Shown here one piece after another: positions 38,020-47,748 of a stretch of 64,000 nucleotides of DNA. Source of the DNA: Serratia surfactantfaciens. Lineage in GTDB: Bacteria > Pseudomonadota > Gammaproteobacteria > Enterobacterales > Enterobacteriaceae. How positions within the stretch are numbered: position 1 is the stretch's first letter; each line of letters starts with the position of its first letter. The stretch covers positions 4,464,001-4,528,000 of the forward strand of contig NZ_CP016948.1 in assembly GCF_001642805.2 (NCBI RefSeq). The letters run 5' to 3'. A model generated the notes under the pieces. The model was not told where the DNA came from. It ran no database searches and worked only from the letters and a program-made list of their open reading frames with translations. The position numbers were made by a program, and so were the translations under genes.

Positions 38020-39486
38020 GTGACCCTGCTCGATGAGACCCCGGATACCCGTTACCTGCAGCTGGCGGATACGCTGGCTGAGGCCATTCGCCGCGGCACG
38101 CTGCTGCCCGGTGACCGCTTGCCCTCGGTGCGGCGCTGTGCGCAAACCCATCGCGTCAGCATCAATACCGTGGTGTCGGCTTACCGCACGCTGGAGGATC
38201 GCGGGCTGATTGAAGCACGGCCACAGTCGGGGTTTTATGTGCGCAGCACGCTGCCGGCGCTGAAGATGGCCTCGGCGCCCAGTGGCCGTATCGAACCGCC
38301 GGCGGACGACGTGCTGGCGCTGATCGATACGGTGTTCGCCGCCCAGCAAAACCCGGCCTTCACCAACATTGCGCTGGCCTGCCCGCAGACCAGCGATTTC
38401 TATCCCGGCGGCAAGCTGGGGCGCATGCTGTCCTCTCAGCTGCGCCGCCAGCCGGATCTGATCGGGCAGTACCCGTTGCCGCCCGGCAGCCTGCGGCTGC
38501 GCCAGCAGATCGCCCGCCGCTCGATGACGCTGGGTATGCTGCTGGAGCCGGGCGACGTGGTGCTGACCCACGGCTGCATGGAAGCGCTGCAGCTGGCGCT
38601 GCGCGTCACCACCCAACCGGGCGACTGCGTCGGGCTGGAGTCGCCGACCTACTTTTATCTGCTGCCGCTGCTGGCCAGCCTGGGGCTGAAAGCGCTGGAA
38701 ATCCCCACCGACCCACAGCTGGGGCTGTCGCTGGATGCGCTGGAACTGCTATTGAACGAGAAGCGGCTGAATGCGGTGATCGCCATGCCGACGGTGCAAA
38801 ACCCGCTGGGTTGCACCATGCCGCTGGCGGCGAAAAAGCGGCTAGCGCGGCTGATGAACGATCATCAGGTGCCGTTGATTGAAGACGGGCTGTATGCCGA
38901 GATCCAGTTCGGTGGCGCGCTGTCACCGGCGGTGAAGGCGTTCGATCGCGACGGCTGGGTGCTGTTTTGCTCCAGCTTCACCAAAACGCTGGCGCCGGAT
39001 TTTCGCGTCGGCTGGATCTGCGGCGGCCGTTTCCATGAGGCGTTGCGCAAGCTGAAGGCGGTGTCGTCGATGTCCGAGTCGCAGCTACTGTCGGAAACGC
39101 TGGCGACCTTCCTGGAGAGCGGCGGCTACGATCACCATTTGCGCAACCTGCGTAAGCGCTACGCCGCTCAGGTGGACGAGGCGCGGGCGCTGATCGCCCG
39201 GCATTTCCCGCGCGGCACGCTGGCCACGCAGCCGGCGGGCGGCTTCGTGTTTTGGGTCGAGTTCCCTCCTAACGTGGACAGCGTGGCGCTGTTCCATCAA
39301 CTGCTGGAGGAGCAGATCTGTTTGACGCCGGGCACCCTGTATTCCCCCAGCGGGCGCTACCGCAACGCGCTACGGCTCTCCTGCTGCTACCCGTTCAACG
39401 CGCGTTACACCCAGGCGCTGGCCCGGCTGGGTGCCAAAGCCTGCGAGATGAGCGGCCTGCCGCCCGGTATTGCGCAGGACGGGTAA
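38020..39486 (+). CDS. MocR-family regulator (GntR HTH + aminotransferase-like domain)
   Basis: A 488-residue PLP-binding transcription factor. The N-terminal GntR winged helix (residues about 10-80: LAEAIRRGTLLPGDRLPSVRRCAQTHRVSINTV) is linked to a fold-type I aminotransferase-like domain with MPTVQNPLG and the PLP-lysine region CSSFTKTLAPDFRVGW. MocR proteins sense an amino compound or PLP and often control the divergent gene, here a LysE exporter. The start is GTG with GGAGAGA upstream. The effector is unknown. Confidence 0.9.
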   Translation: MTLLDETPDTRYLQLADTLAEAIRRGTLLPGDRLPSVRRCAQTHRVSINTVVSAYRTLEDRGLIEARPQSGFYVRSTLPALKMASAPSGRIEPPADDVLALIDTVFAAQQNPAFTNIALACPQTSDFYPGGKLGRMLSSQLRRQPDLIGQYPLPPGSLRLRQQIARRSMTLGMLLEPGDVVLTHGCMEALQLALRVTTQPGDCVGLESPTYFYLLPLLASLGLKALEIPTDPQLGLSLDALELLLNEKRLNAVIAMPTVQNPLGCTMPLAAKKRLARLMNDHQVPLIEDGLYAEIQFGGALSPAVKAFDRDGWVLFCSSFTKTLAPDFRVGWICGGRFHEALRKLKAVSSMSESQLLSETLATFLESGGYDHHLRNLRKRYAAQVDEARALIARHFPRGTLATQPAGGFVFWVEFPPNVDSVALFHQLLEEQICLTPGTLYSPSGRYRNALRLSCCYPFNARYTQALARLGAKACEMSGLPPGIAQDG

Positions 39487-39559
39487 CGGCGCGCGCCTTT
39501 TGCTACAATGCCGGTATTGTTGATTAGCGTGTCCTTTTGGGCACAATGGGCCAGAGACC

Positions 39560-39922
39560 ATGAAAGAGAAAGAAAAGGCAGAGATCAAGCGCCTGAGCGA
39601 CCTGCTGGACGCCTTGAACCACAAAGACGCCACCGTGATCCAACAGGGCAATCCTGAGTTGATCGCGCAGCACACCAAAGAAAAAGAGAAGCTGGCGGCG
39701 GAGATCGAGCGCCTGAAAAACGTGCGCGGCGAAAAGCTGAGCGCCGAAGCGCAAAAGCTGAGCAAGCTGCCGTTCAGCCGTGAAATCACCAAGAAAGAGC
39801 AGGCCGATATGGGCGCGCTGAAGAAAAGCGCGCGTGGGCTGATCGTGGTGCACCCGATGACCGCGCTGGGCCGTGAGATGGGCCTGAAAGCGGTCACCGG
39901 TTACGCCAAGAAAGCGTTCTGA
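39560..39922 (+). CDS. yibL: Ribosome-associated protein YibL
   Basis: A 120-residue, very charged (Lys/Glu-rich), helical protein matching E. coli YibL, which co-purifies with ribosomes. Its N-terminal half looks coiled-coil ([31 protein letters not shown]). In E. coli it follows mtlR; here the LysE/MocR pair is inserted between. Exact function is unknown. Confidence 0.93.
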   Translation: MKEKEKAEIKRLSDLLDALNHKDATVIQQGNPELIAQHTKEKEKLAAEIERLKNVRGEKLSAEAQKLSKLPFSREITKKEQADMGALKKSARGLIVVHPMTALGREMGLKAVTGYAKKAF

Positions 39923-39932
39923 ACCCCGGGCG

Positions 39933-40712
39933 TCAGACCTTGGTGGTGAAATACGCCTTGGTCTGATAGGGCACGGTTATCGTGTCCTGGCCCTGCAGCT
40001 CCTCTTCTTCCGCCACCAGTTGGCGCAATTGATCGATAACCTGCTCCTGTTGCGGCTGCGGCAGCGCGGCGATAAAGCTGGTTGAACGCACGCGGTTGTA
40101 GATCACGTCCTCCACTGCGCCCCGGTGGCCCAGCATAAACACCTGCTCCTGCAGAGGTTCAAAGCCTTTGAACGGGAAGAACTTGCGCCATTCACCGGTA
40201 TAGAAACGCGGCGCATCGCCTTCGTGGCGATCGACGATCTGATTCAGTTTACGCACCCAACCGACGCGCGCATCGCGCATGTTCCACACCAGACCGAGTT
40301 TGCCGCCGGGCTTGAGAATGCGCTGGATTTCCGCCAGCGCCTGCGGCGTGGCGAACCAGTGGAAGGATTGGGCGCACACCACGGCATCGACCGACTCGTC
40401 CGGCAGCGGGATCGCCTCGGCGGTGCCCGCCAGCGTTTTCACCTGCGGCAGCGCCGCCGACAATTTTTCCAGCATTTGCGGCACCGGTTCGACGGCGATC
40501 ACCTGCGCGCCGGTTTCCAGCAGGCGCGGGGTGAACTTGCCGGTGCCGGCACCGAGATCGATAACCGTCATGCCGGCGTGCAAACCGATGACGTCACGCA
40601 GCCAGACGGCGATTTCCGGCGGGTAATCCGGCCGGCCTTTCACATAGCGATCGGCATTGGCCTGATAGCCTTCGGCGGCGGCGTGATGAATCGAATGGGT
40701 CGGGGTGGTCAT
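39933..40712 (-). CDS. Class I SAM-dependent methyltransferase
   Basis: A 259-residue Rossmann-fold methyltransferase of the UbiE/BioC-like group. Motif I is VIDLGAGTGKFTPRL, motif II includes VIAVEPVPQMLEKL, motif III-like is VDAVVCAQSFHWF, and LKPGGKLGLVWNMRD follows. The FHWF and WNMRD features are typical of small-molecule methyltransferases in enterics and fungi. No neighbour points to a substrate. It ends 11 bp from the convergent yibL stop. Confidence 0.88.
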   Translation of the reverse strand: MTTPTHSIHHAAAEGYQANADRYVKGRPDYPPEIAVWLRDVIGLHAGMTVIDLGAGTGKFTPRLLETGAQVIAVEPVPQMLEKLSAALPQVKTLAGTAEAIPLPDESVDAVVCAQSFHWFATPQALAEIQRILKPGGKLGLVWNMRDARVGWVRKLNQIVDRHEGDAPRFYTGEWRKFFPFKGFEPLQEQVFMLGHRGAVEDVIYNRVRSTSFIAALPQPQQEQVIDQLRQLVAEEEELQGQDTITVPYQTKAYFTTKV

Positions 40713-40815
40713 ATACCTGGCTCCTGGCTGAAAAAACGTGCGGCTACAGTATAGGCGGAAGAAAATGTTTAGCGCGGCATCCGGCGCACGTTTTTCATCT
40801 TTTCCGCCCGCGTGT

Positions 40816-41487
40816 TCAACGGCCGAGCAGGCGGCGATTGAAGTCCTCGAGGCGTCCTTCGGCGAGCCGCGTGAGCATGGTCTTGCTCCAGCTGGCGGAG
40901 AGGCCGGCCACCGCCAACAGGCGGCGGTACTGTTCCGCGTCGAACGGCATATGCCAGGCGATGGCGATAGCTTCGGCGACCGTCACGTCGCTGCTGCGCG
41001 CCGCCAGCTCCAGTGGACGGTCGCCGCTGACCGCGCCCGGCGACACCACCCGATACAGCCAGCCGCAGCGGCCGCTTTGCTGCATCAGCACCGAAATATC
41101 CTCGATCGCGAAGTGATAATTGAGTTTGAAGCACGGCGAGCGCGGCTGAGTGACCTGGATCAGCGCCTCACCCCAGCGGAAGATGTCGCCCATAAACACG
41201 TTGTGCTCGGTCAGCCCTTCGGTGGAGAGATTCTCGCCGAAGGCCGGGGCGCAAAACTGCTCCGCCTGCGCCGGAAACTGCTCGCGCCAGTGGAGGTAAT
41301 GCTCGCGCGGGTAGTGGCACAGCGCGCGGTCCGGCCCGCCGTGATAGCTTTTCTCCGCCTGTTCGTCACCTTCCAGGCCGAGCGGCGTGAGCCGGATGGC
41401 GCCATCCACCTGGCGCTTGGCGATGGCGCTGGGGCGCCCGCCTTCATAGGGTTGAATGCTGCCGATGTAAACGTCTGGGTGATGCAT
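40816..41487 (-). CDS. yiiM: MOSC-domain protein YiiM
   Basis: A 223-residue MOSC protein matching E. coli YiiM (224), a molybdenum-cofactor enzyme implicated in detoxifying N-hydroxylated base analogues such as 6-N-hydroxylaminopurine. The sulfur-carrying cysteine region reads QPRSPCFKLNYHF. The conserved KSYHGGPDRALCHYP motif and GENLSTEGL are present. An upstream in-frame start was rejected; MHHPDVYIGSIQPYEGG fits the family. In E. coli it is close to sodA, as here. Confidence 0.93.
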   Translation of the reverse strand: MHHPDVYIGSIQPYEGGRPSAIAKRQVDGAIRLTPLGLEGDEQAEKSYHGGPDRALCHYPREHYLHWREQFPAQAEQFCAPAFGENLSTEGLTEHNVFMGDIFRWGEALIQVTQPRSPCFKLNYHFAIEDISVLMQQSGRCGWLYRVVSPGAVSGDRPLELAARSSDVTVAEAIAIAWHMPFDAEQYRRLLAVAGLSASWSKTMLTRLAEGRLEDFNRRLLGR

Positions 41488-41550
41488 GTGCGCCTCCGTG
41501 TCTCGCGTCGAGGGCTCAGCATAGCCTGAGTTGCGCCGGGGGGACATAAC

Positions 41551-41585
41551 AACCCGCCCGAAATAATCAGGCGGGCGGCGGGGCG
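41551..41585 (-). terminator. Hairpin between yiiM and the chemoreceptor gene
   Basis: CCCGCC (41553-41558) and GGCGGG (41570-41575) form a stem with an AT-rich loop. It lies 34 bp beyond the chemoreceptor stop on the minus strand; a moderately T-rich stretch (TTGTTATG) follows. Confidence 0.45.
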
Positions 41586-43514
41586 TCAGAAGGTGGTCCA
41601 GTTCTCTTCCGCTGCGGCGTTGGCGGCCGCGGGTTTGACGACCGGCGCTTTCGGCGCGGCGGCTTTGGCGGCGACGGGCTCGGTCTGTTCCGCCAAGCGG
41701 AACACCGAAACGCTCTGCAGCAGCATCTCCGCCTGCTCTTCCAGCGAATCGGCGGCGGCGGCGGACTCTTCCACCAACGCGGCGTTCTGCTGGGTGGTGT
41801 GGTCCATTTCTACGATCGCCTGGCCAATCTGGGCGATGCCGCGCGTCTGTTCATCGGAGGCGGCGGCGATCTCGGCCATGATGTCGCGCACGTGGGTAAC
41901 CGAGCGGACGATCTGCTCCATGGTGTTGCCGGTGCTTTCCACCAGTTCGGTGCCGGTTTTCACCCGGCTGACCGATTCGGCGATCAGCCCTTCGATCTCT
42001 TTGGCTGCCTGGGCGCTGCGGCTCGCCAGGCTGCGCACTTCGCTGGCAACCACCGAGAAGCCGCGGCCCTGTTCGCCGGCGCGTGCTGCTTCCACTGCGG
42101 CGTTGAGCGCCAGGATGTTGGTCTGGAAGGCAATACCGTTGATCAGGGTGGTAATTTCGGCGATACGCTGCGAACTGCTGGAGATATCGCGCATGGTGCT
42201 GACCACGTTTTCCACCAGCTTGCCGCCCTGCTGCGCGGTCTGCGAAGCGTCGGTGGCCAGCTGATTGGCGTGATGGGCGTTGTCGGCGTTCTGTTTCACC
42301 GTGGCGGTCAGCTGTTCCATGCTGGCGGCGGTTTCCTCGACCGCTGCCGCCTGCTGTTCGGTACGGGAAGAGAGATCGGTGTTGCCGGCGGCGATTTCCG
42401 CCGAGGCGGTGGAAACCTGGCTGACGCCCATCTGGATCTTTTCAATCATGGTGCGCAGATTTTGGCTCATCGCCGCCACCGCGTTCAGCAGCTGCCCCAG
42501 CTCATCGCGGCGGGTGCTGGTCTGCGCCTGGCGCAGGTCGCCGCTGGCGATGCGTTCCGCCATCGCCAGCGTGCTGTGCAGAGGACGGGTGATCTGCAGC
42601 GTGATGCGCCAGGCGATAAGGACCCCGGCGATGATGGCGATCAGGGTGGTGATGCCCATCTGCAGCTGCGCCAGATTGATGTTGTTGCGCGTTTGCACCA
42701 GCTCGTCCTGCATAAAGGCGTTCACCAGCGTGCCGATCGCCTGCGCGCGTTCGCCGAGCTGCCGGCTGATCTGTTGCTCGTGCTCATAGGCCGGCAGGTA
42801 GGCCGCAATGCGGTTTTTGTAATCGTCCAAAGCGGCCAGCAGCGGCTGCAGCTGCGGGCGCTGCGCGTCGCTGACCCGGCGGCTCAGGGCGTTGGCCGCG
42901 TCACGCGCGTCGTCAATGGCCGCCATCAGCGGCGCCTCGGTTTCCTTGTTCAGGCTCAGTAGCAGGCCGCGCGCGCCGTAGCGCACCTGGGTCAGCTTTT
43001 GGTTCAGCTGGATAAAGGCCAGCTGCAGATCGCCGTTGGTCAGCTGACGTTCCACCTGGCTCAGGCTGGCCTGCACTTCCGACATGTTCCAGCTCTGGCG
43101 CACCGCATCTTTGGCCGCCACCGCCTGCTCAAAGACTTTTTGCTGCTGCTGGTATTCCCCGATCAGCGTCACCAGACGCTGCAGATCCTTGCGGCTTTGG
43201 GCGTCCCAGTCCAGCGCCTGCCCCTGGTCTATCAGTTTGACGGCGTTGTCGATATTGGCGCGATTGTTCTGAATATATTCCGGCTGGTAGGTCTGGCCAT
43301 ACATGGCGCGGTTGTATTTGGCCTGATTGATCTCCTCGTTCAGCCGGTTGCTGAAGTCGATGCGATCGGCGCGGGATTCGATGATGTGCAGGTATTGCGC
43401 TCCGGTGCCGGCGATGACGACCGCCAACAGCAGCAACAGCGCGAAGCCGAGACCGAGCTTTTTACCTACGGTGAGATGAGTGAACTTTCCTGCCAATGCT
43501 TGCAATGCCGCCAT
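41586..43514 (-). CDS. Methyl-accepting chemotaxis protein with NWTTF tether
   Basis: A 642-residue transmembrane chemoreceptor. TM1 is about residues 19-40; a large (about 245-residue) helical periplasmic sensor follows, longer than the usual four-helix domain and possibly of the helical bimodular type; then TM2, a HAMP domain (ITRPLHSTLAMAERIASGDL) and the signalling tip IAFQTNILALNAAVEAARAGEQGRGFSVVA. An Ala/Pro-rich linker leads to the C-terminal pentapeptide NWTTF, the docking site for CheR/CheB in high-abundance receptors. The start at 43514 gives MAALQALAGKF. No chemotaxis gene is nearby. The ligand is unknown. Confidence 0.93.
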   Translation of the reverse strand: MAALQALAGKFTHLTVGKKLGLGFALLLLLAVVIAGTGAQYLHIIESRADRIDFSNRLNEEINQAKYNRAMYGQTYQPEYIQNNRANIDNAVKLIDQGQALDWDAQSRKDLQRLVTLIGEYQQQQKVFEQAVAAKDAVRQSWNMSEVQASLSQVERQLTNGDLQLAFIQLNQKLTQVRYGARGLLLSLNKETEAPLMAAIDDARDAANALSRRVSDAQRPQLQPLLAALDDYKNRIAAYLPAYEHEQQISRQLGERAQAIGTLVNAFMQDELVQTRNNINLAQLQMGITTLIAIIAGVLIAWRITLQITRPLHSTLAMAERIASGDLRQAQTSTRRDELGQLLNAVAAMSQNLRTMIEKIQMGVSQVSTASAEIAAGNTDLSSRTEQQAAAVEETAASMEQLTATVKQNADNAHHANQLATDASQTAQQGGKLVENVVSTMRDISSSSQRIAEITTLINGIAFQTNILALNAAVEAARAGEQGRGFSVVASEVRSLASRSAQAAKEIEGLIAESVSRVKTGTELVESTGNTMEQIVRSVTHVRDIMAEIAAASDEQTRGIAQIGQAIVEMDHTTQQNAALVEESAAAADSLEEQAEMLLQSVSVFRLAEQTEPVAAKAAAPKAPVVKPAAANAAAEENWTTF

Positions 43515-43593
43515 AGCGTTTTTCCTTCTCCGGGCGAACGTCAATTGAACAAACCATCGGCAAGAAGTGGTCAAACTTTAGCGGATTTCAGGC

Positions 43594-43618
43594 AAAAAAA
43601 TACCCGCCGGCGGCGGGC
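43594..43618 (-). terminator. Intrinsic terminator after sodA
   Basis: On the minus strand GCCCGCC and GGCGGG pair around a short loop and run into ATTTTTTT (A run 43594-43600 on plus). Confidence 0.88.
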
Positions 43619-43639
43619 ATCTTCATCAGCGGGGGCGAA

Positions 43640-44260
43640 TTACTTCTTCGCAGCGAAGCGTGCGGCCGCTTCGTCCCAGTTGACCACGTTCCAGAACGCC
43701 TTGATGTAGTCAGGGCGTTTGTTCTGATATTTCAGGTAGTAAGCGTGTTCCCACACGTCCAGACCGATGATTGGGAAACCGGAAGCGCCGGCGACGGCTT
43801 CGCCCATCAGCGGGCTGTCCTGGTTGGCGGTAGACACCACGGCCAGTTTGCCGTCTTTCAGCACCAGCCAGGCCCAACCGGAACCGAAGCGGGTGGCTGC
43901 GGCTTTCTCGAACTCTTCCTGGAATTTCTCAACGCTGCCGAAATCGCGCTCGATGGCCGCTTTCAGATCGCCGCCCAGCGTGGTGCCGGTTTTCAGGTTT
44001 TTCCAGAAGAAGCTGTGGTTGGCGTGGCCGCCGGCGTTGTTGCGCATGAAGGTGCGTTTGTCGGCAGGCACTTTATCCAGATCCTGGATCAGCTCTTCAA
44101 CGCTGTATTTGGCCAGCTCAGGGTAGGCTTCCAGCACGGTGTTGGCGTTGTTGACATAGGTCTGGTGGTGTTTGGTGTGATGGATTTCCATCGTCTGCTT
44201 GTCGAAATGCGGTTCCAGTGCGTCGTAAGCGTACGGCAGGGATGGCAGTGAATAACTCAT
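43640..44260 (-). CDS. sodA: Superoxide dismutase [Mn]
   Basis: A cytosolic manganese superoxide dismutase of 206 residues. The start [20 protein letters not shown] contains the metal ligand His27 just after ([14 protein letters not shown]); the second His is in [10 protein letters not shown], and the Asp and third His are in DVWEHAYYL. The Gly-Gly-Asp/Gln signature around [10 protein letters not shown] fits Mn-type. A Fur box lies upstream. An upstream in-frame extension is rejected by homology. Confidence 0.97.
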   Translation of the reverse strand: MSYSLPSLPYAYDALEPHFDKQTMEIHHTKHHQTYVNNANTVLEAYPELAKYSVEELIQDLDKVPADKRTFMRNNAGGHANHSFFWKNLKTGTTLGGDLKAAIERDFGSVEKFQEEFEKAAATRFGSGWAWLVLKDGKLAVVSTANQDSPLMGEAVAGASGFPIIGLDVWEHAYYLKYQNKRPDYIKAFWNVVNWDEAAARFAAKK

Positions 44261-44688
44261 AATCATCATCTCCAGTGGTGTATGGGCGGCGCAAAGGGCG
44301 AGCACCGCGTAAGCAGTCGGATCATTATAGTTAATTAAATGATATTGAAAATGATTATCAATGCCCTGTGAAGTGTGTGGTTAATGAACAAATCGCTGCG
44401 TTAACAGACTGATAGAAAAGAAGCCTTGAGCGCCACCTGATGCCCTCGCGCCGACATGTTGGTTACTCTCTATACTGTAGAGAGCGCCGGGCCTGTACAG
44501 ACGCCGAAATGTATCGAAATGTGCCAATGCGTTCACTGAATGAGCACGAGTGTGTAACAACCACAAGCACGCTGTGGTAATATCGCCGCGTCGCGTATCA
44601 GCATAACAACAGTGACATTAGCGCTCTGCCGTTTTTGGCGAAGAGCGCCATTTGAACAATGTGACAATCGAGAGTAAAGGAGACCCCC
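44261..44688. other. sodA-fdoG divergent intergenic region
   Basis: This 428-bp gap holds the sodA Fur box and the fdoG leader. Other structure: a CTCTCTA/TAGAGAG dyad around TACTG (44466-44484), a CTGTACAG palindrome (44493-44500), and two copies of CGAAATGT 10 bp apart (44505-44512, 44515-44522). AAAGGAGA (44676-44683) is the fdoG ribosome site. Confidence 0.6.
44341..44359 (-). promoter_or_regulatory. Fur box upstream of sodA
   Basis: GATATTGAAAATGATTATC matches the 19-bp Fur consensus at 16 positions and lies 81-99 bp upstream of the sodA ATG. Fur control of sodA is established in E. coli. Confidence 0.85.
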
Positions 44689-47600
44689 ATGCAGGTCAGC
44701 AGAAGGCAGTTCTTTAAGATCTGCGCTGGCGGTATGGCAGGAACGACGGTGGCCGCGCTGGGCTTTGCCCCTGAAGTGGCGTTGGCGGAAACCCGGCAGT
44801 ACAAACTGCTGCGCGCCCGCGAGACCCGTAATACCTGTACGTATTGTTCCGTCGGCTGTGGGCTGTTGATGTACAGCCTTGGTGATGGCGCCAAAAACGC
44901 CAAAGAAAGCATTTTCCATATCGAAGGGGATCCGGATCATCCGGTAAACCGCGGCGCGCTTTGCCCGAAAGGTGCCGGCCTGGTTGACTTCATCCACAGC
45001 GAAAGCCGCCTCAAGTACCCGGAATACCGGGCGCCAGGGTCGGACAAATGGCAGCGCATCAGCTGGGACGACGCCTTTACCCGCATCGCCAAGCTGGTGA
45101 AAGAAGACCGTGACGCCAACTTCATCAAAACCAACGATCAGGGCGTTACCGTCAACCGTTGGCTGACCACCGGCATGCTGTGCGCCTCGGCCGCCAGCAA
45201 CGAAACCGGTTTTCTGTCGCAAAAATTTAGTCGCGCTCTCGGCATGCTTGCCGTAGATAACCAGGCGCGTGTCTGACACGGACCAACGGTAGCAAGTCTT
45301 GCTCCAACATTTGGTCGCGGTGCGATGACCAACCACTGGGTTGATATCAAGAACGCGAATTTGATTATCGTCATGGGCGGTAATGCGGCGGAAGCGCATC
45401 CGGTGGGGTTCCGCTGGGCGATGGAAGCCAAAATACACAACAATGCCAAGCTGATCGTGATCGATCCGCGCTTTACCCGAACCGCATCGGTGGCGGACTT
45501 CTACACGCCGATCCGCTCCGGGACCGACATCGCTTTCCTGTCGGGCGTGTTGCTGTATCTGATGACCAACAACAAATTTAACCGCGAGTACGTCGAGGCC
45601 TATACCAACGCCAGCCTGCTGGTGCGGGAAGACTTTGCCTTCGAAGACGGCTTGTTCAGCGGCTACGACGCGGAAAACCGCAAGTACGACAAAACCACCT
45701 GGAACTACCAGTTCGACGAGAACGGCTTCGCCAAGCGTGACGTCACGCTGCAGGATCCGCGCTGCGTGTGGAACATGCTGAAGCAGCACGTGAGCCGCTA
45801 CACCCCTGACGTGGTGACCAACATCTGCGGCACGCCGAAGGACGATTTCCTCAAGGTGTGCGAATACATCGCCGAAACCTGCGTGGCAGATAAAACCGCG
45901 TCGTTCCTGTACGCCCTGGGCTGGACTCAGCACTCGGTTGGCGCGCAGAACATCCGCACCATGGCGATGATCCAGCTGCTGCTCGGCAACATGGGCATGG
46001 CGGGCGGCGGCGTCAACGCGCTGCGCGGCCACTCCAACATCCAGGGTCTGACCGATCTCGGCCTGCTGTCGCAGAGCCTGCCGGGCTACATGACGCTGCC
46101 GTCGGAGAAACAGACCGATCTCGAGACCTACCTGAAGGCCAACACGCCGAAGGCGCTGCTGCCGGGCCAGGTGAACTACTGGGGCAACTACCCGAAATTC
46201 TTCGTCAGCATGATGAAGACCTTCTACGGCGACAAGGCGCAGAAGGACAACAGCTGGGGCTTTGACTGGTTGCCGAAGTGGGACAAAGGCTACGACGTGC
46301 TGCAGTACTTCGAGATGATGGCGCAGGGCAAGGTCAACGGTTACTTCTGCCAGGGCTTTAACCCGGTAGCGTCGTTCCCGAACAAAAATAAGGTGGTGGC
46401 TTCACTGTCCAAGCTGAAGTTCCTGGTGACCATCGATCCGTTGAACACCGAGACCTCCAACTTCTGGCAGAACCACGGCGAGTTCAACGAAGTGGATCCG
46501 TCGCAGATCCAGACCGAAGTGTTCCGCCTGCCGTCCACCTGCTTCGCCGAAGAGAACGGCTCGATCGTCAACTCCGGCCGCTGGCTGCAGTGGCACTGGA
46601 AAGGCGCGGACGCCCCGGGCGAAGCGCTGAACGACGGCGAGATCCTGGCGGGCATCTTCAGTCGCCTGCGCGAGATGTATGCGCGCGACGGCGGTGCGGT
46701 GCCGGAGCAGGTGCTGAACATGCGCTGGGACTACCTGACGCCGGACAACCCGGCGCCGGAAGAGGTGGCGCAGGAGAACAACGGCAAGGCGCTGGCGGAT
46801 CTGCTGGATGCCGACGGCAAAGTGCTGGTGAAAAAAGGCGAGCTGCTCAGCTCGTTCGCGCAGCTGCGCGACGACGGCACCACCGCCAGCGGCTGCTGGA
46901 TCTTCGCGGGCAGCTGGACGCCGGCCGGCAACCAGATGGCGCGGCGCGACAACGCCGATCCGTCTGGCCTCGGCAATACGCTGGGCTGGGCCTGGGCATG
47001 GCCGCTCAACCGTCGCATCCTGTACAACCGCGCCTCGGCGGACCCACAGGGGAAACCTTGGGATCCGAAACGCCAGCTGCTGGAGTGGGACGGCGCCAAG
47101 TGGGTCGGGGCCGATATCCCGGACTACAGCACCGCAGCACCGGGCAGCGATGTCGGGCCGTTCATCATGCAGCCGGAAGGCATGGGCCGCCTGTTCGCCA
47201 CCGACAAGATGGCGGAAGGGCCGTTCCCTGAGCACTACGAGCCGTTCGAAACGCCGCTCGGCACCAACCCGCTGCACCCGAACGTGGTGTCCAACCCGGC
47301 GGCGCGCGTGTTCAAGGACGATCTGGCGGCGATGGGCAAATCCGACAAGTTCCCGTACGTCGGCACCACCTATCGTCTGACCGAGCACTTCCACTACTGG
47401 ACCAAGCACGCGCGGCTGAATGCCATCGCGCAGCCGGAGCAGTTCGTGGAGATCGGCGAGAAGCTGGCGGAGAAAAAAGGCATCAAGCAGGGCGATACCG
47501 TGAAAGTCAGCTCCAACCGTGGCTATATCAAGGCCAAGGCGGTGGTGACCAAGCGCATTCGCACGCTGCAGGTGCACGGCCAGGAAGTCGACACCATCGG

Positions 47601-47736
47601 CATCCCGATCCACTGGGGTTACGAAGGGGTGGCGAAGAAAGGCTTTATCGCCAACACGCTGACGCCGTTCGTCGGCGACGCCAATACGCAAACGCCGGAG
47701 TTCAAGGCGTTCCTGGTCAACGTGGAAAAGGTGTAA
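44689..47736 (+). CDS. fdoG: Formate dehydrogenase-O major subunit, selenoprotein
   Basis: The catalytic molybdopterin subunit that oxidises formate in the periplasm. It is read through an in-frame TGA at 45274-45276 decoded as selenocysteine 196 (…NQARV-Sec-HGPTVASLAPTFG), giving 1015 residues (E. coli 1016). The Tat signal is SRRQFFK near residues 4-10; a [4Fe-4S] site is NTCTYCSVGC with RGALCPKG downstream. Treating the TGA as a stop would split it into two false genes (44689-45276 and 45325-47736). It is followed by fdoH and fdoI, and co-located with fdhE and selAB. Confidence 0.97.
45274..45312 (+). promoter_or_regulatory. Bacterial SECIS element directing Sec insertion in fdoG
   Basis: Immediately after the UGA, GG (45288-45289) pairs CC (45304-45305), U45290 is bulged, AGCA (45291-45294) pairs UGCU (45300-45303), and the loop is AGUCU. 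A bulged U and a GU in the apical loop are the SelB recognition features. Confidence 0.9.
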
Positions 47737-47748
47737 CGGAGACGAATT

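Noticed and set aside
45325..47736. Separate formate dehydrogenase gene starting at an internal ATG
   Set aside because: It is the continuation of fdoG past the selenocysteine UGA; there is no independent start signal.
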